Of a DNA stretch of 13,674 nucleotides, positions 1 through 6,519 are shown in pieces (position 1 is the stretch's first letter; each line of letters begins with the position of its first letter). The stretch is from contig WGCR01000224.1 in the NCBI GenBank assembly GCA_015493675.1, positions 1 to 13,674 on the forward strand. Direction: 5' to 3'. The translations under genes were made by a program, and so were the position numbers. The DNA comes from Anaerolineae bacterium. GTDB taxonomy: Bacteria; Chloroflexota; Anaerolineae; J102. The notes beneath the pieces were generated by a model. The model was not told where the DNA came from and did no database searches. It worked only from the letters and a program-made list of their open reading frames with translations.

Positions 1-1502
1 CATCCGGCCAAATCATCACCACCCGGAAGGCGGCGTCCGACCAAGTCCTCTACGCCCGCGGCGATGGCTCCGTCATCCTGCACAATCTCGACGATGGCAG
101 CGAAACCGAGTTGCTGGGGCCGGGAAATTACATCCTGGATGCGGCCGCGGGCGAAGGTTACTTTCTGCTGCCTCTCATCTTCCCTGCCAAGGCTTCGCCC
201 GATGGCCGCTGGCTCATCATCCCCACCCAGTCGCAGGGAACCTGGCTGGTTGCGAGCGATGGCAGCGTCCGCCGCCGCATCAGCGAACATCCCCTGGCCT
301 TCACCTGGGCGCCCGATAGCCGCCGCATCGCCGCCACCCACAACTGGGAGCAGCAGCGCCCCCGGCAGCCCAACGCTATCTTCGTGCAAAATGTCGTGGG
401 AGATGAGGAGGAGTGGTTGCTGGCGGAACTGCCCGCGCAGGTGAATGCGCTGCGCTGGTCGCCCGACTCGCGACATCTGGCAGCCATCACCTACAGCGAT
501 AGTCCCGCTCCCCAGATCGTCACCTGGCTGGTGGATACGGTCTCGGGCGAGTTCGAGGAACTGTGCCGCTACGCGGCCCCGGGACGAGAAGGCGGTGGCA
601 ACGATTATCGGTGGTCGGCCCAGGGCGACGCCTTCTGGACGCTTCCGGGCTGGCGTATCTGCCCCACAGATGGCAGCGCGCCCAGGCCCCTATCGCGGGC
701 GTTTACCCCGGGGACAGCGACGCTCTCCCCCGACCACCAGTTTGCTGCCTTCATGAATGCCAATGACCCCCAGCGCTTTTCCGGCATCACTGTGCGCTGC
801 AGCGACGGCGGGTGGGGCGTGACGTACACGACGGGACTGTCGGCCCCCCTTCATCGCCCGGTATGGACGGCGGACAGCCAGCATTTGGTGGTGGTCATGG
901 GCCCGGAGCAGGGACAAAAAATCGTCGTGCTGGATGTGAATACAGGGGAGCTGACGCCGGTGGCCGCGGACGCCATCTTTTTGGGCGTGATGTCGCAGTT
1001 GCGACGGAGCGACATCGTGCAGGAAGACATCAGCGACGAGATGATGATGATGGCGGAGCCCGGGCCCGTCGAGACCTGGCAACCCTACCATCTGCCCGAC
1101 CTGGGCATAACGTTGCGCGCTCCTGTGGAGTGGCGGGTGACGCAGGTGGATCGCGGGCGCTATGTCATCGCCAATTTTGCCATGGCCCGCAACTGGGGCC
1201 TGACGCCTCTGCCCCCCGACGCTCTGGAGATCATCATCCATCGCACTTACGGTCGCGGTCAGGACATCAATCCCGATAACTGGCTACGGACGCAAAAGCA
1301 GGCGCTGGCTTTCGGGCATCGGGTGGGGAAGAGAACGCTGGCCGGGCGCGCCGCCCTGCGCGTCATCGACCAGGTGCAACCCCTGGGCGAAACCAGGCTC
1401 ACGGTCAAAGACAATTTCGAAATCATCATCGAGCGCGCCCCCCTGAACCCCGCAACCGACGCTATCTTCCGCCAAATTCTCGGTTCGATTCAGTGGCGAT
1501 AG
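1..1502 (+). CDS. WD40-like/TolB-like beta-propeller protein with C-terminal domain, 5' truncated
   Basis: The reading frame (first full codon at 3) is open from the left edge, so the true start lies outside the window; the TTG at 111 is only an internal codon. Propeller blades are marked by repeated (W/S)-x-PD-x-(R/Q) motifs: SPDGRW near 195, WAPDSRR near 306, WSPDSRH near 456, SPDHQF near 726 and WTADSQH near 864. This is the PD40/TolB-like pattern. From about 1071 the style changes to a separate domain of about 140 residues (LGITLRAPVEW, ALEIIIHRTYG, EIIIERAPLN, final SIQWR). I do not recognise this domain; an alpha/beta PsbP/Mog1-like fold is only a guess. Four ATG codons in a row (1041-1052, four Met) lie just before it. 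Any signal peptide would be upstream of the window. The C-terminal domain recurs in a remnant at 5122-5427. The role is unknown; an envelope-associated binding or sensing protein is plausible. Confidence 0.8.
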   Translation, partial: SGQIITTRKAASDQVLYARGDGSVILHNLDDGSETELLGPGNYILDAAAGEGYFLLPLIFPAKASPDGRWLIIPTQSQGTWLVASDGSVRRRISEHPLAFTWAPDSRRIAATHNWEQQRPRQPNAIFVQNVVGDEEEWLLAELPAQVNALRWSPDSRHLAAITYSDSPAPQIVTWLVDTVSGEFEELCRYAAPGREGGGNDYRWSAQGDAFWTLPGWRICPTDGSAPRPLSRAFTPGTATLSPDHQFAAFMNANDPQRFSGITVRCSDGGWGVTYTTGLSAPLHRPVWTADSQHLVVVMGPEQGQKIVVLDVNTGELTPVAADAIFLGVMSQLRRSDIVQEDISDEMMMMAEPGPVETWQPYHLPDLGITLRAPVEWRVTQVDRGRYVIANFAMARNWGLTPLPPDALEIIIHRTYGRGQDINPDNWLRTQKQALAFGHRVGKRTLAGRAALRVIDQVQPLGETRLTVKDNFEIIIERAPLNPATDAIFRQILGSIQWR

Positions 1503-1516
1503 GTGACAGCATCTCA

Positions 1517-1540
1517 CGCAAAGCCGCCAAGGCGCAAAGG
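1517..1540. repeat. Short tandem repeat, three 8-nt units
   Basis: Three consecutive 8-mers, CGCAAAGC, CGCCAAGG and CGCAAAGG, lie 14 bp after the stop of the propeller gene. From memory, similar CGCAAAG-unit repeats occur between genes in many bacterial genomes, so this is probably a dispersed intergenic repeat and not a gene-specific signal. The unit pattern is read directly from the sequence; its dispersal is inference. Confidence 0.6.
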
Positions 1541-1558
1541 AAGGAAATTTTGCGTCGA

Positions 1559-1577
1559 GGCGGATGTACGATCCGCC
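1559..1577. repeat. Perfect 7-bp-stem hairpin in the 1503-1713 intergenic region
   Basis: GGCGGAT (1559-1565), a 5-nt loop GTACG and ATCCGCC (1571-1577) form a perfect stem. No T-tract follows on either strand, so it does not look like a standard intrinsic terminator. It sits between the tandem repeat and the larger palindrome and is best seen as part of a repeat-rich intergenic patch. The rest of 1503-1713 shows no coding potential I trust. Confidence 0.5.
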
Positions 1578-1645
1578 GAAGCTGGTTGATCGCCGGGACG
1601 CAATTCCGGCTAGGCGCATAGAAGTCTGGATTCGCCGCTGATAAC

Positions 1646-1698
1646 GCGGATCAGGCGGATGGGCGCTGATGAAATCAGAAGAATCCGCGGAAATCCGC
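1646..1698. repeat. Imperfect 53-bp palindromic element (GCGGAT/ATCCGC arms)
   Basis: Two 25-nt arms surround a GAA loop (1671-1673). The left arm carries GCGGAT at 1646 and 1655 and ends in CTGAT (1666-1670). The right arm starts with ATCAG (1674-1678) and carries ATCCGC at 1683 and 1693. The outer GCGGAT, inner GCGGAT (with a 1-nt offset) and apical CTGAT can all pair. It resembles GCGGAT-type intergenic repeats I remember from other bacteria. The element runs into the first codons of the longest ORF for the next gene, which argues that those codons are not coding. Confidence 0.6.
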
Positions 1699-1713
1699 AA
1701 CGAATCAAATCTC

Positions 1714-2472
1714 ATGAAAAAATCATACCGCTTTATCCTCCTGCTTTTTGTCATCATGGTTGGGGCGGGGATCGGCTATCGCATGTTTCGTTGCGAGCCC
1801 ATCTTATCCCGACCCCTCTCGCTGCCAACGGTCACACCCGCGGAAGCGGGCTTGACCTGGCGGGCGTGTTCCCAGTCATCCCTTTACTACAACTGGGATG
1901 AAATCATGTCATACTACGGTCACACCGTTCCCATGCTTGCGCCCGCGGAGGAAGCGCTGTTTGCCCGGCGCCATGATTTCGATGATCTGCATCTCCAAAT
2001 CGGTGACGACGCCTACCACATCGCTTCTTTTACTGGCTTTTTTCCTCTTTATCGTTACACGCTTTACAAAAATGCCCGGCCAATCAAGACCCTGTGCGGC
2101 GCTCCCGACGCCATTTCATCCAACATCTCATTGCAGAATGTAAACGGGCGAGCGGTGTGGGAATTTGCAGCGCCAGACGTTGCCACCATCATCGATGACG
2201 GGCGGGATTATCGGGTGCTGTATGGTTTGGATCACGCCTATCGCCCCTATGTTTTAGATGGCAAATTGATTTTCGTGGGAGAAAAAGATGGGCGCTATTT
2301 CGTGGTCTATGATGGGCAACGGGTCGGTCCGGAATACGATCACATCGTTATTGCATATTGTTGTGAGACGGTGTTGTATTCCGTCCATTTCGGCGAGGGG
2401 CATTATCTTTTTTCCGGGGAGAGGGCGGGGAAGTTTGAACTGGTGGAAATAACAGCGAAGAGCCGTCATTGA
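1714..2472 (+). CDS. Membrane-anchored hypothetical protein
   Basis: This 252-residue protein belongs to no family I can name. I chose ATG 1714 over the longer frame from 1669 because the extra 15 residues are encoded by the right arm of the palindromic repeat, and because 1714 gives a classic export start: MKKSYR, then a hydrophobic segment at about residues 7-22. No lipobox Cys directly follows, so it is probably a single-pass anchor or an uncleaved signal. The C-terminal half has short beta-strand stretches with aromatic and Gly-rich turns (DGKLIFVG, DGRYFVVYDG, VGPEYDHI, HYLFSGE), like WG-repeat or small propeller proteins. AYCCE contains a Cys pair. No clear Shine-Dalgarno sequence precedes the start. 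It ends 21 bp from the stop of the convergent beta-helix gene. Function unknown; probably acts at the outer face of the membrane. Confidence 0.7.
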   Translation: MKKSYRFILLLFVIMVGAGIGYRMFRCEPILSRPLSLPTVTPAEAGLTWRACSQSSLYYNWDEIMSYYGHTVPMLAPAEEALFARRHDFDDLHLQIGDDAYHIASFTGFFPLYRYTLYKNARPIKTLCGAPDAISSNISLQNVNGRAVWEFAAPDVATIIDDGRDYRVLYGLDHAYRPYVLDGKLIFVGEKDGRYFVVYDGQRVGPEYDHIVIAYCCETVLYSVHFGEGHYLFSGERAGKFELVEITAKSRH

Positions 2473-2493
2473 CTTTCCATTTCCACAAACGCC

Positions 2494-4722
2494 TTACTCC
2501 CCCGCCTCCAGGGCGAAATCGAATTCGCCCACCTCGTTGGAAGTGGTCGAGCCGCCGCCCAGCATCTCGCCCGTCACCTGATAGAAGTAGTTGACGCTGG
2601 GGTCGCCCAACGCTCCTGCATCGTCGAACTCCCAGGGAGGCGCAGTGACCACGCCGTACGCCACGCCCGCGGGCGTGAAATAGGGCGTGCTGTTCCGCCA
2701 GACTTTATAGCTGCTATGCCACGCTGAGCGCTTCCAAAGCAGGCGAGCATCCGTAGCGCTGATGGCGTCGATGGTGATGATAGGCAGGTATTGCACTGCG
2801 CCATGCTCGAAAGCGCCCAGGTCGGGCGCCACGCCCGTGAATTCATCGTCGATGCCGGGAATCAACACGCCCTTGTCGATCATGTTGCTGCCCGCGGGTA
2901 GCGTATAATCGCCATGACTGGCGTCGGAGAAATCGGGCTCCAGATTGAACCCATTCAATTCCTGGCCCGTTTCATCCTGAAATTCGGCCAGAGTGTTGAG
3001 ATGGCGATCGGGCAGTCCGTCCCACCAGGCGAACTCGCCGGGCCTGGTGGTGAAGAGGTTGTCGTAGTCGAAATCCAGGGGCTGGCTCGGGTTGTCGTTG
3101 CTGAAAGCATAATCAGTGCCCGCCCAGATGTTGTTGCGCGCATAGATCATCTCCCAGGAGCCGGGGGAACGGAGTTCGAAGCCATCGTTTTCCGGCAAAA
3201 CCGCGTCCGCAGTGTTGTGGAAGAGATACATCCTTCCTGACTGGTCATATCCGCTGTTGAATTTGAAAGCCATGCCATTATAATCGCTATTGCCGGCGCC
3301 GATGCGGTAAATCAGGTTGCGGATGGCGTATAACGGGCCTTCGTAAATGGGAGCCAGGGAGACGCCCACCAGCACATCGTGAAACCTGTTATTCCAGATA
3401 CGGACATTGCTGCATGAACCATCGGCCGACAGTCCGTCATCGCCGGTGTTATAAACCAGATTGTCGTAAACATCGGTTTCGTTGGTCTCGGAACCATTAT
3501 CCTCCGGGCAGGAGCCGAAGCCATCGAAATAATCGTGAAAGACATTGCGCCTGATGATGTTTCCCCGCCCCGTGGCAGGGCTGTAGAAATTGACGCCGCC
3601 GGTCTCCAACCGGCTTCCCGACTTTACCGAATCCCAGGGCCACAAAAAATCGGTGTCATAGAACTCGTTATCCTGGAAAACATTGCGATGCGAAGCCCGC
3701 TTGACGCCGACGCCCAGATCGTTGATGGCGAAGAGGCTCTGCTGCACCAGATTATTGCTGGCATTATTGAAATAGATCGCCTTGGCCCAATCACCCTGCC
3801 CGTAATGCCGAAAAGTGAGTCCCGAGAAATAAATATAATCCTGCTCCACATAAAAAGCGTTGTTGTAGCGAGAAACGACCATCGCCATTGTGGCCGGATC
3901 AGCATCCCCTTGCAGCCGCACGTAAAGCGTCGTTCCATCCGCGTAAAAGCCGGGGATGCCCCAGATGAGATTTTGTAGATCGGACAGACTCTGGTAGGGG
4001 TAAAGACGCTCGCCATCCGCGGTCACCAAATGCGTGTCAGCCACATGCACCGTGGTGCGATAAACGCCGCCGCCCTGATTCGTCCAGGTGAAGCTGTCGG
4101 GATCGCCGCCATCAAGGATAGCTGTCTCATCTGGATAGCTCCTGATGACGATGGGCGCGCCCGCTACGCCCGAGCGAGGCAGGCTTATTTCTCCCTGGTA
4201 GTAGACGCCCCCGCGCAGAAGCACTTCATCCCCGGCCTGGGCCTGGTTGACGCCCTCGCTCAGGGCGCAGGGCGAGGCCTCGCTACAGGCCGTTCCACTG
4301 CCAGTGGGGCTGGTCACAAGGCTGTGATTGGCCTGGGGAATGACGATTTCGGGCCGGGTCGATGCTGTTCCCGTCAGGATAACGCCTTCGATGGGATCGC
4401 CATCTGCATCGCTGAAGGTGACGCGCACATCATAACTGGCGCCCGGTTGCAGCCAGAAAATGCTCCCGGCGAAACGGGTGGCGCTGACGCGCGTCAATGG
4501 AAAACCGTCGCGGTAGACGCCGCCGCTGTCCCGATATTCCAGAGATGCTGTGGCGTCGTTGTCGGGGTCATCCGCGGCGTCCAGGGTGACGATAACGCCC
4601 ATGGTGTGGAAATTGCCGTAAAGCTCCAACTGCGCCGTGTCCGGCGCGACCGCGTTGGCGTTGCCGGCGGAAAGACCCAACAGCGCCAGGAACAGGAGGA
4701 GCAGCAAGATGGATTTTGGCAT
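2494..4722 (-). CDS. Secreted right-handed parallel beta-helix protein
   Basis: A 742-residue exported protein. Residues 1-24 form a signal peptide: a Lys, a long Leu-rich core, and an ANA motif at 22-24 as the likely signal peptidase I site. Residues about 30-123 look like an Fn3/Ig-type domain (FWLQPGASYDVRVTF). Residues about 130-640 carry a DUF1565-like start (GDEVLLRGGVYYQGEISL) and then the N/D/G-rich repeats of pectate-lyase-like beta-helices (NVFQDNEFYD, NIIRRNVFHDYFDG, VYDNLVYNTGDDG, VRIWNNRFHDV). The region ends with PDLGAFEHG, a usual end of such helices. Residues about 645-735 form a second Fn3-like module (DARLLWKRSAWHSSYKVWR). No sortase or lipoprotein anchor is visible. Polysaccharide binding or cleavage is typical of the fold, but I see no proven catalytic residues. 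A GAGG about 10 nt upstream supports the start. Its long leader region holds a palindrome cluster. Confidence 0.85.
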   Translation of the reverse strand: MPKSILLLLLFLALLGLSAGNANAVAPDTAQLELYGNFHTMGVIVTLDAADDPDNDATASLEYRDSGGVYRDGFPLTRVSATRFAGSIFWLQPGASYDVRVTFSDADGDPIEGVILTGTASTRPEIVIPQANHSLVTSPTGSGTACSEASPCALSEGVNQAQAGDEVLLRGGVYYQGEISLPRSGVAGAPIVIRSYPDETAILDGGDPDSFTWTNQGGGVYRTTVHVADTHLVTADGERLYPYQSLSDLQNLIWGIPGFYADGTTLYVRLQGDADPATMAMVVSRYNNAFYVEQDYIYFSGLTFRHYGQGDWAKAIYFNNASNNLVQQSLFAINDLGVGVKRASHRNVFQDNEFYDTDFLWPWDSVKSGSRLETGGVNFYSPATGRGNIIRRNVFHDYFDGFGSCPEDNGSETNETDVYDNLVYNTGDDGLSADGSCSNVRIWNNRFHDVLVGVSLAPIYEGPLYAIRNLIYRIGAGNSDYNGMAFKFNSGYDQSGRMYLFHNTADAVLPENDGFELRSPGSWEMIYARNNIWAGTDYAFSNDNPSQPLDFDYDNLFTTRPGEFAWWDGLPDRHLNTLAEFQDETGQELNGFNLEPDFSDASHGDYTLPAGSNMIDKGVLIPGIDDEFTGVAPDLGAFEHGAVQYLPIITIDAISATDARLLWKRSAWHSSYKVWRNSTPYFTPAGVAYGVVTAPPWEFDDAGALGDPSVNYFYQVTGEMLGGGSTTSNEVGEFDFALEAGE

Positions 4723-4934
4723 GGTCGAGTAGCCTCGATGAAGAAATGCAGGGAAAACATCTTTTTTAGTTTAGCACCGAAGCTACAAGCTTGCTGAACG
4801 GCTGTATGACACAATGCGGGCGTCTTTCCTACGATGACAACTCAGGCTCACGTCCGGCGCCAACGGCTCGACGCAACGGTTCTCCAAACCGAACGATGAT
4901 TTAGATAGCGCCAGACATAGGTATGTGGGATAGA

Positions 4935-4987
4935 TGACAATTGTCAGGCTGACAACGAAACAAAGCCAGTTGTCACCAAGCTGTCAG
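4935..4987. promoter_or_regulatory. Cluster of overlapping TGACA/TGTCA palindromes (candidate operator)
   Basis: TGACAATTGTCA (4935-4946) is a perfect 12-bp palindrome. It overlaps a second perfect palindrome, TTGTCAG-G-CTGACAA (4941-4955), and the two share one half-site. The last half-site also pairs with GTTGTCA at 4969-4975, and CTGTCAG follows at 4981-4987. That gives five TGACA/TGTCA copies within 52 bp. Such arrays fit cooperative binding by a dimeric repressor or activator, about 210-260 bp upstream of the beta-helix start. The regulator is not identifiable here. A structured RNA element or repeat remnant is the alternative. Confidence 0.45.
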
Positions 4988-5081
4988 CCCGATTTCAGGA
5001 AAGCTGCAAGAATTGCTGCGATAATAAAGGCAAGGATTTCACAGTGGTGCGGCGAGAGAGCGAGCAATGGCTCGATCGAGC

Positions 5082-5115
5082 GTCACCCGCACAAGGTGAA
5101 AGGTGAGAGGGTGAC
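5082..5115. repeat. GGTGA tandem repeat within a 7-bp inverted repeat
   Basis: GTCACCC (5082-5088) and GGGTGAC (5109-5115) are perfect inverted repeats. Between them and into the right arm run three 7-nt units: AGGTGAA (5094), AGGTGAG (5101) and AGGGTGA (5108). There is no T-tract, so a terminator role is doubtful. I remember similar CACCTTTCACC-type strings as dispersed intergenic repeats in other bacteria. It abuts the left end of the truncated paralogue and may mark a rearrangement junction. Confidence 0.5.
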
Positions 5116-5121
5116 CGCGTA

Positions 5122-5427
5122 ATGCGGGGTGGAGGCCCGAGGCTGTGGGCAATTCCGTTGGGCGAGACGGACCACAGCCTCGATGGCCTCTATTTTTGGC
5201 TTTTGGCCGATAAGGGCGGCCGTCGCGCCTGGGGCCGAGTCGTCGAAGAGATGACGCTGGCGGGACAGCCTGCCGTGCACATTGTGGATGTGGCGTATCC
5301 TGTCAGCGAAAGCTACCGCACTTTCTGGGAAAATAACGAGATCATTATCGAGAGCGCCTCGCTGAACTCCGCCTCCAACGCCATCCTCCGGCAGATTTTG
5401 AACTCGATCCAATGGGATGTAAACTAG
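5122..5427 (+). pseudogene. Truncated paralogue of the propeller protein's C-terminal domain
   Basis: The last 54 alignable residues (5254-5415, from TLAG to SIQW) match the end of the propeller gene (1335-1496) without gaps. I count 29 identities by hand, including EIIIE, AI-RQIL and SIQW. The N-terminal 44 residues (GETDHSLDGLYFWLL) align poorly, and no propeller blade is present. The frame has an in-frame stop at 5104 and starts beside a repeat. The simplest reading is the 3' remnant of a duplicated propeller gene. It could still be a short expressed protein, since 306 nt remain open with a normal stop. It ends 5 nt before the preferred start of the isomerase-like gene, and translation could be coupled to that gene. 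Confidence 0.6.
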
Positions 5428-5432
5428 GCGCT

Positions 5433-6437
5433 ATGAATCCAGCCATCCTTGCCGACCGCTTCAAGACGCTGTACTATGACCCCGAGCAGGACGCGGTGAT
5501 CCTGCTGAATCGGGCCAATTATCCGCACGAGGTCGAGTATGTGACCTGTCGCACGGTGGAGGAGGTGGCCCGAGCCATCGAGACGATGATCGTGCAGGGC
5601 GGGCCGCCGCTGGCGTACGCCGCGGGCCTGGGCCTGGCGCTGGCAAAGCCCGCTAAAGCGGCCTATGAAGCCGCTTCAAAGCGGCTGCTGGCCACCCGCC
5701 CGACCGCGGACGATCTGCATCACATCATTCCGGCGGCGTTGGCGCGGGCGCTGGACGCGCTGGACGCGGGCGAGGACCCCAAACAGGCGGTGCTTGACTA
5801 CGTCACCGACGAGATCGAGCGGGGCAACCGGGTGAGCAGGCTGTGCGGGGAGCACGCGGCCGGGCTGTTGCAGGATGGTGATCGGGTGCTGACCCACTGC
5901 ATCGCCGGCGCAGCCTTGTGCTGGATGCTGTGGACGGCCAAACAGCAGGGCAAGACCATCCATCTCATCGCCACCGAGACGCGGCCCTATCTGCAAGGGG
6001 CCCGGCTCACTGCTCAGTGCGCCAAAGAGCTGGGCGTGGAAGTTACCGTCATCACCGACGGTATGCCTGCGCATCTGATGAGCCAGGGGATGATCGACAA
6101 ATTCATCTGTGCGGCCGACCGCATCACGCTGGACGGGCACATCACCAACAAGGTGGGCACGTTTCAGGTCGCCATCGCCGCGCACTACCACGGCATCCCT
6201 TTTTACGTGCTGGGCTACGACGGGCCCGATCCGGCCACCGAGAGCGCAGATGGCATCGAGATCGAATGGCGGGATGGGGCGGAGGTGCTGCATTGTGCGG
6301 GGCGGCGCACCGCGGTGGAGGGAGTGAAGGCGCTTTATCCGGCTTTTGACATCACCCCGCCGCATCTGATCTCGGGCATCGTCACCGACCGCGGCATCTT
6401 CCCGCCCACCCTCATCCGGCGCTATTTCGAAATGTGA
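5433..6437 (+). CDS. MtnA/aIF-2B-like sugar-phosphate isomerase family protein, divergent
   Basis: A 334-residue member of the methylthioribose-1-phosphate isomerase/eIF-2B alpha family. Members of the MtnA branch interconvert aldose-1-phosphate and ketose-1-phosphate in the cytoplasm. Family motifs are seen: LTHC (Cys156, catalytic Cys), ETRPYLQGARLTA (Gln188), AADRI (Asp229, catalytic Asp), TNK (Asn239, Lys240), GIPFYVLG and RPTADDL (Arg89). The usual RGAPAIG signature is replaced by QGGPPLAY (55-62), and NGD by DGH, so the substrate may not be methylthioribose-1-phosphate. I prefer ATG 5433; ATG 5412 would add seven residues that overlap the preceding frame. Length is normal for the family. 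Next downstream, 82 bp away, is the MEMO-family gene. No other methionine-salvage gene is in view. Alternatives are deoxyribose- or ribose-1-phosphate-type isomerases, or a nucleotide-binding non-enzyme. Confidence 0.8.
   Translation: MNPAILADRFKTLYYDPEQDAVILLNRANYPHEVEYVTCRTVEEVARAIETMIVQGGPPLAYAAGLGLALAKPAKAAYEAASKRLLATRPTADDLHHIIPAALARALDALDAGEDPKQAVLDYVTDEIERGNRVSRLCGEHAAGLLQDGDRVLTHCIAGAALCWMLWTAKQQGKTIHLIATETRPYLQGARLTAQCAKELGVEVTVITDGMPAHLMSQGMIDKFICAADRITLDGHITNKVGTFQVAIAAHYHGIPFYVLGYDGPDPATESADGIEIEWRDGAEVLHCAGRRTAVEGVKALYPAFDITPPHLISGIVTDRGIFPPTLIRRYFEM
5656..5685. repeat. Triple inverted repeat inside the isomerase-like gene
   Basis: AAGCGGC (5656-5662), GCCGCTT (5670-5676) and AAGCGGC (5679-5685) lie in close order, so the middle copy can pair with either neighbour. 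The stretch encodes residues 75-85 (KAAYEAASKRL), a variable loop just before the conserved RPTA motif. It reads like a small palindromic repeat sitting in frame in a tolerant loop. It may equally be chance in an Ala/Lys-rich helix. Confidence 0.4.
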
Positions 6438-6519
6438 AAAGCAAACAGTTTGACAAACACCCTCCCAAAATCTGGCACGACCAGAACCAAAGAAGCTAAT
6501 TTCACGCATTAACATCTCC

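Larger units (their letters stand above)
4723..5121. other. About 400-bp noncoding region upstream of the beta-helix gene
   Basis: I see no convincing gene here. Plus-strand frames at 4934-5122 and across 4723-4797 have no recognisable protein and overlap repeats or the leader of the beta-helix gene. The region holds a TGACA/TGTCA palindrome cluster (4935-4987), a 10-bp palindrome CTCGATCGAG (5071-5080) and a GGTGA tandem repeat with flanking inverted repeat (5082-5115). Two further TGACA copies sit at 4807 and 4835. No convincing -10/-35 pair for the minus-strand gene was found; TAAACT in the A-rich stretch around 4765-4775 is a weak -10 candidate. Confidence 0.6.

Noticed and set aside
690..1241. 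183-codon minus-strand frame rich in His and Arg
   Set aside because: It is the complement of propeller codons; the plus-strand frame has PD40 motifs throughout.
1559..1577. Hairpin considered as a rho-independent terminator for the propeller gene
   Set aside because: No run of T follows on either strand.
1284..1757. Minus-strand frame that resembles the minus-strand frame at 5083-5412
   Set aside because: The similarity only mirrors the real sense-strand duplication of the C-terminal domain.
4030..4797. 255-codon plus-strand open frame
   Set aside because: It lies opposite the signal peptide and N-terminal domains of the beta-helix gene and resembles no protein.
6450..6455. Perfect TTGACA before the MEMO-family gene
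   Set aside because: No -10 box lies at 16-19 nt; the expected position reads TGGCAC, so I do not call a promoter.
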